Below are positions 6,470-13,290 of a DNA stretch of 18,054 nt, in pieces. Below the pieces are notes generated by a model, which saw nothing but the letters and a program-made list of their open reading frames with translations, was not told the origin of the DNA and did not search any database. A program made the translations under genes and the position numbers. Numbering within the stretch: the stretch's first letter is position 1; each line of letters starts with the position of its first letter. Source of the stretch: Candidatus Omnitrophota bacterium (GTDB lineage: Bacteria > Omnitrophota > Koll11 > Zapsychrales > Fredricksoniimonadaceae); contig JAHFGF010000010.1 in the NCBI GenBank assembly GCA_023247595.1, positions 1-18,054 of the forward strand. The letters run 5' to 3'.

Positions 6470-8920
6470 GTGAGGGTTGAAAATTTCCTAAAAGAACATG
6501 GTTTGCCTTTGCTTTTAATCGCGCTGATTGTTTTGGCCGGTTACCACAAAGTTTTTTTGGGCGCGACGTTTTTAACAACGGAAAATAATCTGGCAACTTC
6601 CAACTATACCTACGGAACGACATCCAATGGATGGCGGCCGGATAAGGGTATGGGGCTTTCGTTCTTTTTCGCTGACGCGGGCATGTGGCATCCTTGGGCG
6701 CCGTTGGTGTGGTGGGAAAGAATTATGCCGTCGAGAGAAACCGCGTACAACTCATCGATCATCCTTCTCGGGATGCTGGCCGCGTTCGCGCAGTACTTTT
6801 TAATTCGAAAAATTCTTCCTGAATCGCCCAGCTGGTTTGCTGTGCTCATCGCTCCTTTAGTTGTGTTTTGCGCAGATCAGGATGGTTATCATTACCTGCG
6901 GGTTTATATTTCCTATTTATTCGCGATACCAGCGGTTCTCATTATTCTCTATGATCAATTTAATCATCCGCGTTTTGTAAATATCCTTAAGCTGACGTTT
7001 GTTTTTTGGATGACGGCATTTTTTGGAACGCTCTGGGGGTTGTTTCAACTTTTGTCTTTGGGGTTTTTCTTTACGCTTCTTTATTGTCTGTATCATCCGA
7101 ATGTATGGTTCAAAGTTTGCCGCCGGTTCGTTATCATTTGCGCCCCGGCGGTTGTGATGGTGATTCTGCTTGGCTTTGGAGAATTTTATTCTCTGTTCTA
7201 TGAAAAATCGGTCATTGGATATATGCGCGAAAAAATGCTGGCTGTTCTGCCCAGCATTCATCTCGGATTGGACATCAAGGGAACGGTTGATGTTTTGCGC
7301 GCGTTTTTTTTGATGGAATGGTACCCGCATAATACGACGATGATAGGGCTTCCGGCCTGGCCGCTCATGATTCAGTATTATGTGGCCGTGATTTTTCCGT
7401 TTGTGCTTTTGGCGTATATGTTTCGCAAAAATTTATCGTTTTGGGAGTTCGTTTTTAAATGGCTTGTTCTGATTTCGTTTATTCACTTCTGGCTTTCGCG
7501 GACGAATCTTATTCCAGGTTTCGGGGCGGTTTATTCCTACCTTAATGAAGCGACTACGAAATTATTTACAATTTACGGCATGATTTATCCGTTACAGGTT
7601 CCTTTGATTGCCTTGTTTATTTGGCGTCTGACTAAGGACAATGTCAAAATACCAAACGCCTTTGGTCAAGTTGTGCGCAAAATTTTTGCTTGGGCCATTA
7701 TGCTTCCGTTTGTTTTTCTGGCAGTGCTGTCATTTTTTGTGGTTGTGTTTCCGGATTTTTTGTCTGCTCGGGCCGTAGGGTTAATGAATCAGATTCTGCC
7801 AGTCTCGATACACGGAGTAGACCGTTCTTTTCTGATAGAAATCGTGGAATATAACCTGTGGTGCTTAAAACATATTCTGACTGTTCCTTCAATAATGTAT
7901 TACGCGTTAAGCGCTGTTGTCGCCGGTGTCTTTGTGTCAGACCGCTGGCTGGCGCGCGCGGTCCAATTGCCCAAAATGGTTTTAGCCGCGATTATTCTAT
8001 TAAACGGCATTCTTTTGTCATGGGCGATTTTTCCGTTAAGTAAAGTCAATCGCGTATGGGAGCAGGAGGCGGTAAGCGCGTACACGTTTGGTCCCACCGA
8101 TCGTTTTTATTATGTGTCCGGCCGTTCGGATAATCTTAAAAGAAAGTTGGAGTTGTTTCATCGCAACTGGAGTTTAAATAAAAACGCGCTGACAGCGACA
8201 ATTCCCGTCGGTCTTTTGGAGCCGCCAGGATTGAATATCTCCGGATTGAAATCTTTCGCGCCGGAAGCAGAAGGTCAATGGGTTTATGAGGCGTTTAACG
8301 GCGACGGGACCACACGGCTTGTTCACCTGCGGTTATATTACGGCGGGCCGCTCTATGTTTCGGATTTGTTGGATATTTCGGCTGTTAAATATTACTATTC
8401 TGACAAGCCGCTTGAAAATCTGCCGTCTCAGCTTACGCCGTTTGCCGAAGGCAACGGACTTTATGTTTATAAAAACACCAAAGCTTGGGATTATTTTTAT
8501 CTGGCCGACCGTTTACGGGTTTCAGAATCACTCAAGGATATCAAAGATGTAATACCTAAGACGGCATATGTTTCTTCAAAGGATATGTTTGAATTAAGGG
8601 ATAACGATCCCACGCGCAAAGCGGTTCTCAAGGAGTTTCATCCGGGGCGAATGGTTTTTGAGTATGAGGGTTCAAGCGACGCGATGCTGGTTGTCGCCGA
8701 TGCCTGGCATCCGTTCTGGAAGGCATCCGCTAATGGCGAGAACATTCCAGTGTTGAAGGTCAACGGGATTTTCAAGGGTGTCCGTCTTAAGTCCGGACAT
8801 TATAATGTGACAATGTTATTTGATCATTCACCATATCGATTTGGAATTTATATTTCGATTTTTGCGTGGTTGATATTTTTGGTCCTTTGTGTCTGGTCGA
8901 TGCGGGTTAGAAAAGTTTAA
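6470..8920 (+). CDS. YfhO-like multi-spanning membrane protein (GT-C type glycosyltransferase candidate)
   Basis: This 816-residue integral membrane protein has a hydrophobic N-terminal two thirds (about 10-13 helices by eye) and a more polar region from roughly 520 to 790. It closes with a last membrane helix near 792-810. The segment DAWHPFWKA at 744-752, followed by a KVNG-F-GV pattern and a hydrophilic turn before the last helix, resembles the conserved C-terminal region of the YfhO family. That family includes Gram-positive proteins implicated in glycosylating cell-wall polymers from lipid-linked sugars. By analogy it may add a sugar side branch outside the membrane from an undecaprenyl-phosphate donor. 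I could not point to a catalytic acidic motif with confidence. It starts at GTG with a good ribosome-binding site, and the next gene follows after 5 nt. Confidence 0.72.
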   Translation: MRVENFLKEHGLPLLLIALIVLAGYHKVFLGATFLTTENNLATSNYTYGTTSNGWRPDKGMGLSFFFADAGMWHPWAPLVWWERIMPSRETAYNSSIILLGMLAAFAQYFLIRKILPESPSWFAVLIAPLVVFCADQDGYHYLRVYISYLFAIPAVLIILYDQFNHPRFVNILKLTFVFWMTAFFGTLWGLFQLLSLGFFFTLLYCLYHPNVWFKVCRRFVIICAPAVVMVILLGFGEFYSLFYEKSVIGYMREKMLAVLPSIHLGLDIKGTVDVLRAFFLMEWYPHNTTMIGLPAWPLMIQYYVAVIFPFVLLAYMFRKNLSFWEFVFKWLVLISFIHFWLSRTNLIPGFGAVYSYLNEATTKLFTIYGMIYPLQVPLIALFIWRLTKDNVKIPNAFGQVVRKIFAWAIMLPFVFLAVLSFFVVVFPDFLSARAVGLMNQILPVSIHGVDRSFLIEIVEYNLWCLKHILTVPSIMYYALSAVVAGVFVSDRWLARAVQLPKMVLAAIILLNGILLSWAIFPLSKVNRVWEQEAVSAYTFGPTDRFYYVSGRSDNLKRKLELFHRNWSLNKNALTATIPVGLLEPPGLNISGLKSFAPEAEGQWVYEAFNGDGTTRLVHLRLYYGGPLYVSDLLDISAVKYYYSDKPLENLPSQLTPFAEGNGLYVYKNTKAWDYFYLADRLRVSESLKDIKDVIPKTAYVSSKDMFELRDNDPTRKAVLKEFHPGRMVFEYEGSSDAMLVVADAWHPFWKASANGENIPVLKVNGIFKGVRLKSGHYNVTMLFDHSPYRFGIYISIFAWLIFLVLCVWSMRVRKV

Positions 8921-8925
8921 GCGAT

Positions 8926-10860
8926 ATGACTAAAAAGCTGGTCCTTTTAGAATTCAAAGAAGAAGCCGGATACTTTCTGAAATACCAGCCGGAGATTTTG
9001 ACCGGCGGGGCGAAAGTCATTTCGCTTTTGCCCGAGACGAGCGAGATACTCTTAGAAAACGGTATCGCCTTCGAGACTTCGGCGCCGTATTTTTCCAAAG
9101 AATCGCACGAGCGATGCCTTGGATGTGTGGATGCCGTCATTCAGGAAGTCAACGCGAGCATGAGCGTTAAGGATTCGTACGGCATCCGTCACGCTTATAC
9201 CAATGCCTTGACGTTTTATCTGCGCCAATTCCTCGGCTATGTTGTCGCAACGATCGAAGTGATTGAAAATGCCTGCAAACAACATGCGGTCGATGAGATC
9301 ATTGTTTGCCGCTACAGCGGCAATGACCATTCGCAATTGACATTCTCATCCAAGGAAAGAATTTTAAGTGAGATCGCAGGTCTTTTTGCGCCGCACGTTC
9401 GTATCCAATCTCCAGATTTGAATATTCCGCCTCAAGCCCGCGCCAAGCAGTGGCGTCAGTGGCTGCGTTCGCTGGTGTGCGCTGTTTATTTTCCGATTGA
9501 GCTTTGGATGTTGAAGAAACGCTCCCGCCCGTCGATGGTTTATTATTCCTACAAATACCGTTTTGACGGAATCGCTAAAGCGTTTAAAGACTGCGATCAT
9601 TATAACGCGGCGCCTGAGGTGAAATCGTTCATGCGCTTGACGGACGATGCGTTGGGTTTTGTGTCGCGCAACGTTCATTTAGACGGCATTCGTTTATCGA
9701 AAGACCAGGAGTTTTCCAAAACATGGATTGATTCCGTCGAGATATTCAAACGCATTTGCGATAGGAAACGATTGTGCGTTTGGCGCGGGCGCGATTTTTC
9801 CGCAATGGTCTTTCGCAAGATCGACAAGGGTTATGGCCCGCAGTTGGCGCGTTTAAACCGGACGGTCGCGTCACTCAGGAAATTTTTGGCAGCGCTTAAA
9901 CCTGTTGCGGTTCTCTCGCACGTGGCGCGCGATTTTTCCTACGCTTTAGGCGAACTGGCTGAGCGCATGAATATTCCGTCGATCTTGATTTCGCACGGGT
10001 CGCATGTCCCGCCGAACAATGAATTTGACCGCATGGAATGGTTTGATCACGGTAAAGGTCTCATCAACACAGATTACCGTTATCACCTTTTGCAATCACC
10101 GTGGGCGGTCGAACATGTTAAGGCCATGGGATATCAGGGGAATTATTACGCGGTCGAACCGCTCATTTTTCCGAAAGTCGACCGGTCAGGGAAATTAAAC
10201 CTTACGTTAAAGATGTTTCCGCGGTCGCAAGGGAAAAAGATTTTCGTCCACGCCGGCACGCCCAAGCCGCGTGGTTCCAACAGGCTTTATATTTATGAAA
10301 CGTTAGATGAGTATGTTGCCTACATGAGTGATTTGGTTGAGGCGGCAAGAAACATGCCGGAGGTTTTTTTAATCATCCGGTTTCGTCCGTATACTTATTT
10401 ATCGACGGAACAGTTAAAAACGCTTTTGCCGGCAGGTGACCATTATGTGATCGCGGCCGAAGGCCCATTCGCGGATTATTTAAAGATTGCGGATGTGATG
10501 GTTAGCTTTTCCTCTACAACCATTGAGGAGGCGCTCATCAACGGCATTCCGGTTCTCCAATACGATCCCAGTGACCGCTACATGCACATTCCGGGCGCGC
10601 GTTGGCAGGATAAAGCATTTGCGCATGCGGATTCTGTGTACTATATTGGAAACCGAAACGGCTTGGTTCCGGGCATGACATGGATTCTCAATAACCATTT
10701 AAACGCAACGCTGTCGGGAGACTTGTTTCAACGGCATGTTTTTAAACCGGGGGACGCAATGACCGTTGAGGAATTGATCACGCGTTTACTTAAAAAAGAT
10801 TTGCCGCAGCCGATTTCGCTAAAAGAGAAAAAACAACTTGAAGGTGTAGAGATTTTTTAA
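8926..10860 (+). CDS. Surface carbohydrate biosynthesis protein, GT-B-like
   Basis: The 644-residue soluble protein resembles large proteins annotated as surface carbohydrate biosynthesis or capsule (KpsC/KpsS or CDP-glycerol-transferase-like) proteins. The C-terminal half looks like two halves of a GT-B fold. SHGSH at 356-360 ends a first Rossmann-like unit that includes an LAERMNIPSILI strand-turn. VSFSSTTIEEAL around 526-537, followed by GIPVLQYDP, matches the common nucleotide-sugar-binding site of GT-B and epimerase-like enzymes. The N-terminal 300 residues are not recognisable. The likely role is transfer of a sugar, or of a CMP-activated acid from the cytidylyltransferase directly downstream; this is inferred from context. 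The stop codon abuts the next ATG with no gap. Confidence 0.65.
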   Translation: MTKKLVLLEFKEEAGYFLKYQPEILTGGAKVISLLPETSEILLENGIAFETSAPYFSKESHERCLGCVDAVIQEVNASMSVKDSYGIRHAYTNALTFYLRQFLGYVVATIEVIENACKQHAVDEIIVCRYSGNDHSQLTFSSKERILSEIAGLFAPHVRIQSPDLNIPPQARAKQWRQWLRSLVCAVYFPIELWMLKKRSRPSMVYYSYKYRFDGIAKAFKDCDHYNAAPEVKSFMRLTDDALGFVSRNVHLDGIRLSKDQEFSKTWIDSVEIFKRICDRKRLCVWRGRDFSAMVFRKIDKGYGPQLARLNRTVASLRKFLAALKPVAVLSHVARDFSYALGELAERMNIPSILISHGSHVPPNNEFDRMEWFDHGKGLINTDYRYHLLQSPWAVEHVKAMGYQGNYYAVEPLIFPKVDRSGKLNLTLKMFPRSQGKKIFVHAGTPKPRGSNRLYIYETLDEYVAYMSDLVEAARNMPEVFLIIRFRPYTYLSTEQLKTLLPAGDHYVIAAEGPFADYLKIADVMVSFSSTTIEEALINGIPVLQYDPSDRYMHIPGARWQDKAFAHADSVYYIGNRNGLVPGMTWILNNHLNATLSGDLFQRHVFKPGDAMTVEELITRLLKKDLPQPISLKEKKQLEGVEIF

Positions 10861-11580
10861 ATGAGTAAGGAACCAAAAATTATCGCTATGATTCCAGCCC
10901 GTCGGGGAAGCGCGCGTTTAAAGGCCAAGAACTTGGCGCTTTTAAATGGGCGTCCCATGGTTTCCTATGCCGTTGAAGCGGCCAAGGCTGCCGGCGTTTT
11001 CAGCCGGATTGTCCTTAATTCCGAAGACGAAATTTTTGCCGACATTGCCAAACAATACGGCGCGGAATTTTATCACCGGCCGGCGGACTTGGCGTCATCC
11101 ACGGCTAAATCAGACGCGGTTGTTAACGATTTTATTCTGACGAATCCCTGTGATGTGGTCGCGTGGGTTAATTCTACATCTCCTTTGCAGACGGGTGAGG
11201 AAATCCGCAGTGTTGTTGAATATTTTCAGAAAGAAAATTTGGATAGTTTGATCACTGTGCGCAATGAACAGGTGCATGCGCTTTTGGATGGTAAGCCTTT
11301 AAATTTTCGGGAACAGGAAATTTTTGCCCAGACGCAGGATTTGAAACCCGTCGGGTTATTTGTCTATTCGGTGATGATGTGGCGCACGAAAACTTTTCTT
11401 GAACATTTTAAGAAAAACGGCCATGCGATTCTGTGCGGCAAAGTCGGCTATTATCCGGTGAGTAAACTGACCTCCATCATCATTAAAAAAGAAGAAGATT
11501 TTAAGATTGCTGAATATTTATTGGCCGGCATGGAGAAGCGGCGTGATTTTTCTCTAACCTATCATGGGGGCAAGTCATGA
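10861..11580 (+). CDS. Acylneuraminate-type cytidylyltransferase (CMP-sugar synthetase)
   Basis: This 239-residue protein has the hallmarks of the CMP-N-acetylneuraminate/Kdo synthetase family, which couples CTP to a 2-keto-3-deoxy sugar acid. The nucleotide-binding loop is PARRGSARLKAKN at residues 12-24, RPADLAS lies at 73-79 and TSPLQ at 106-110. Length fits a single-domain enzyme. The acceptor sugar is unknown, as no synthase for sialic, legionaminic or pseudaminic acid or Kdo is present in the window. It begins immediately after the preceding stop, and its ATGA end overlaps the next gene's start by 4 nt. It is therefore coupled to a Gfo/Idh/MocA oxidoreductase, a pairing that suggests the activated sugar acid or its precursor also undergoes oxidation or reduction. 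Confidence 0.9.
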   Translation: MSKEPKIIAMIPARRGSARLKAKNLALLNGRPMVSYAVEAAKAAGVFSRIVLNSEDEIFADIAKQYGAEFYHRPADLASSTAKSDAVVNDFILTNPCDVVAWVNSTSPLQTGEEIRSVVEYFQKENLDSLITVRNEQVHALLDGKPLNFREQEIFAQTQDLKPVGLFVYSVMMWRTKTFLEHFKKNGHAILCGKVGYYPVSKLTSIIIKKEEDFKIAEYLLAGMEKRRDFSLTYHGGKS

Positions 11581-12743
11581 AATTAAAAGTGCTTGTGATC
11601 GGCGCTGGAATGTTTGTGTGCGGCAGGGGAACCGAAGGCTTTGGAACGATTCTTCCGTCGCTGTACGAAGCCTACCGTTCCGGCTTGATTGAACATGTTG
11701 AAGTCGCCGCCACCCGCGCAGTCAGTATCACTGGTCTGCGGGCGAAGAACCGTGAGTTAAGTAAGCGCATGGGTTTTGGGCTTCCTCTGCACGGCCGCGC
11801 TGGAAAAGATGCGTATCAGCAGATTTTAAAAAATCAAAAACCGGACTGCGTGATTATTTCAATTCCTGATCATCTGCATGCCAAGGCAGCGGTTGATGCG
11901 GCCAAGGCTGGATGTCATGTGCTGGTAGTCAAGCCCTTGGCTCCGACGGTTAAAGAAGCAAAGGCAATGATCAAAGCGGCTGGTTCGCATAACGTTTATG
12001 CCGCGGTTGAATTTCACAAACGGTTTGATGATGCCAATCTGAAGATCAGAGACATGGTCGTATCCAACAGCCTCGGTGATCTTTTGTATGTGGATGTCAA
12101 TTACAGCCAGAGGAAATTAATCCCCGAGAACATGTTCAAAGACTGGGCGGGTAAGACCAATGTTTTTCAATACCTCGGCGTTCATTACGTGGATCTCATT
12201 TATTTCTTAACCGGAGCCAAACCTGTGCGCGCTATGGCAACAGGGCAAAAAGAGTGGCTGGTGAACAAAGGAATTTCCACTTATGATGCCATCCAGGTTG
12301 TGATCGAATGGGAAATGCCGACGGCCAAGAAGCGATTTACTTCCATCATTGCGACCAACTGGATCGATCCCAACACATCTTCCGCCATGTCGGATCAGAA
12401 AATTTCTTTGGTCGGTACCAAAGGACGTTTGGACAGCGACCAGAAAAATCGTGGTGTCCAGATTGTGACCGATGCCAAAGGCGTTGAAGATTTTAATCCC
12501 TATTTCAGCCAGCTGTATACCGATGCGACAGGCCAAACGGTTTTCCGCGGTTACGGCGAGCGCAGTATTCATCAGTTTCTAATGGATGTCAGCAATATCA
12601 AAATGGGTGTTCAAAAGCCCAAAGATTTAAAAGACCTGCGCCCGACGTTTCATCAGGCGCTGGTTTCTACGGCTGTCATTGAAGCGGTTGCTTTGAGTTT
12701 GAAGAAGAATGGTGCATGGATTGGAGAGTTGTTCAATGGATAA
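11577..12743 (+). CDS. Gfo/Idh/MocA-family oxidoreductase
   Basis: The 388-residue protein is an NAD(P)-dependent sugar oxidoreductase. The cofactor loop is at VIGAG (7-11), although an inserted stretch GMFVCGRGTEG follows instead of a compact turn. SIPDHLHAKAA at 95-105 and VVKPLA at 117-122 correspond to the family's substrate/cofactor motifs, with Val replacing the common Glu of the EKP motif. G-x-H-x-x-D at 201-206 (H203, D206) fits the usual catalytic region. It overlaps the cytidylyltransferase by 4 nt (ATGA). Its last codons overlap the next small gene by 8 nt. The C-terminal segment from DLRPTFHQ onward is repeated, with divergence, about 452 bp downstream as a gene remnant, so a related gene once stood there. 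Confidence 0.88.
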   Translation: MKLKVLVIGAGMFVCGRGTEGFGTILPSLYEAYRSGLIEHVEVAATRAVSITGLRAKNRELSKRMGFGLPLHGRAGKDAYQQILKNQKPDCVIISIPDHLHAKAAVDAAKAGCHVLVVKPLAPTVKEAKAMIKAAGSHNVYAAVEFHKRFDDANLKIRDMVVSNSLGDLLYVDVNYSQRKLIPENMFKDWAGKTNVFQYLGVHYVDLIYFLTGAKPVRAMATGQKEWLVNKGISTYDAIQVVIEWEMPTAKKRFTSIIATNWIDPNTSSAMSDQKISLVGTKGRLDSDQKNRGVQIVTDAKGVEDFNPYFSQLYTDATGQTVFRGYGERSIHQFLMDVSNIKMGVQKPKDLKDLRPTFHQALVSTAVIEAVALSLKKNGAWIGELFNG

Positions 12744-13134
12744 CGCTCTGGAAGTTCAAAACATGGCACCTTTTTTTTCGATTCTTATTTTGGTTTTGTT
12801 TTTCTGGATTCCAATTACCCTCAATATTTATTTAGCCGGAAAGAAAAATCGGTCGAAATGGATATGGGGGCTTTATGGCATGGCATCATATGGTACTACA
12901 ATAATTCTAGCGCTTTTGCCAGCCCGTAAACCCGGAAAAATTGGGGTGCTTTCTCTTGAGTTGGTTTTTTTCTTATTTTCTTTTATTGGCGGTATTTTTA
13001 TTATGTTTTATAGGGAAAGTAAGATCAAGGATATGGAGATGAGATATTCTGAAATCCAGAAATTAGAATTCGAAGGAGAGCAACGACCTGCGGCCCACGT
13101 TCCATCAGGTGCTGGTGTTGATGGCAGTAATTGA
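12736..13134 (+). CDS. Small three-helix membrane protein with an out-of-frame foreign tail
   Basis: The 132-residue product (from the ATG at 12736) has three hydrophobic segments: about residues 10-33, 44-62 and 71-92. Short basic links (GKKNRSKW, PARKPGK) separate them. A charged stretch (RESKIKDMEMRYSEIQKLEFEGE) follows. GGAGAG at 12723-12728 lies 7 nt before the start; the longer frame from 12709 lacks this support. The start overlaps the previous gene by 8 nt. I do not recognise a family. The last roughly 17-20 residues (QRPAAHVPSGAGVDGSN and a few before) come from DNA that in the next frame is the C-terminus of a Gfo/Idh/MocA protein. The native 3' end of this gene was therefore probably lost, or the protein extended, by a recombination event. 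It may still be functional because the helices are intact. Confidence 0.6.
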   Translation: MDNALEVQNMAPFFSILILVLFFWIPITLNIYLAGKKNRSKWIWGLYGMASYGTTIILALLPARKPGKIGVLSLELVFFLFSFIGGIFIMFYRESKIKDMEMRYSEIQKLEFEGEQRPAAHVPSGAGVDGSN

Positions 13135-13189
13135 AGCGGTTGCTTTGAGTTTGAAAAGAAATAATCAATGGATCAAAGTGGATGGTTGA
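13067..13189 (+). pseudogene. 3' remnant of a second Gfo/Idh/MocA oxidoreductase gene
   Basis: In the frame that ends at TGA 13187-13189, positions 13085-13174 encode DLRPTFHQ followed by VLVLMAVIEAVALSLKR and NNQWI. This lines up without gaps with the C-terminus of the intact oxidoreductase (nt 12633-12722). By my hand alignment 24 of 30 residues and about 72 of 90 bases agree, and many differences are at third codon positions. A 26-bp stretch is identical (12678-12703 and 13130-13155). The frame is closed by a TAG at 13064-13066, so the rest of the gene is gone. The pattern means a diverged paralogue, formerly under selection, was cut down to its tail; it is not a fresh duplication. It overlaps the end of the small membrane protein gene in another frame. 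Confidence 0.85.
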
Positions 13190-13276
13190 TGGGAAATTGT
13201 TGATAGGGGATGGGTGATGGTAGATGGTTACCATCACCAGACTACTATCCACCATCGCCTATCAACAATCATCAAC
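13179..13276. repeat. Symmetric 14-unit heptamer array with nested inverted repeats
   Basis: 98 bp divide exactly into fourteen 7-bp units. The left seven are TGGATGG, TTGATGG, GAAATTG, TTGATAG, GGGATGG, GTGATGG, TAGATGG. The right seven are TTACCAT, CACCAGA, CTACTAT, CCACCAT, CGCCTAT, CAACAAT, CATCAAC. The right half is the reverse-complement style of the left: GATGG becomes CCATC. Two exact inverted repeats are nested in it: ATTGTTGATAGG (13196-13207) with CCTATCAACAAT (13258-13269), and GGTGATGGTA (13213-13222) with TACCATCACC (13229-13238), which leaves a 6-nt loop. It starts inside the end of the oxidoreductase remnant and stops 14 nt before the next gene's ATG, so its transcript would fold just ahead of that start. 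Confidence 0.85.
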
Positions 13277-13290
13277 GAAAGTTTTCAAAT

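Noticed and set aside
13196..13269. Rho-independent terminator after the small membrane protein gene
   Set aside because: The nested stems are strong but no T-run follows either, and the downstream gene is on the same strand 14 nt after the array.
13179..13276. CRISPR array or insertion-sequence end
   Set aside because: Units are 7 bp with no spacers, there are no cas or transposase genes, and no target-site duplication is visible.
13179..13276. Cyanobacterial origin suggested by heptamer repeats
   Set aside because: Nothing else in the window points to cyanobacteria and the unit sequences are not the classic STRR ones.
13210..13290. N-terminal extension of the GT2 fusion protein from ATG 13210
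   Set aside because: These codons are the heptamer array itself, rich in Pro, Tyr and Asn. The GT2 fold begins exactly at the ATG at 13291.
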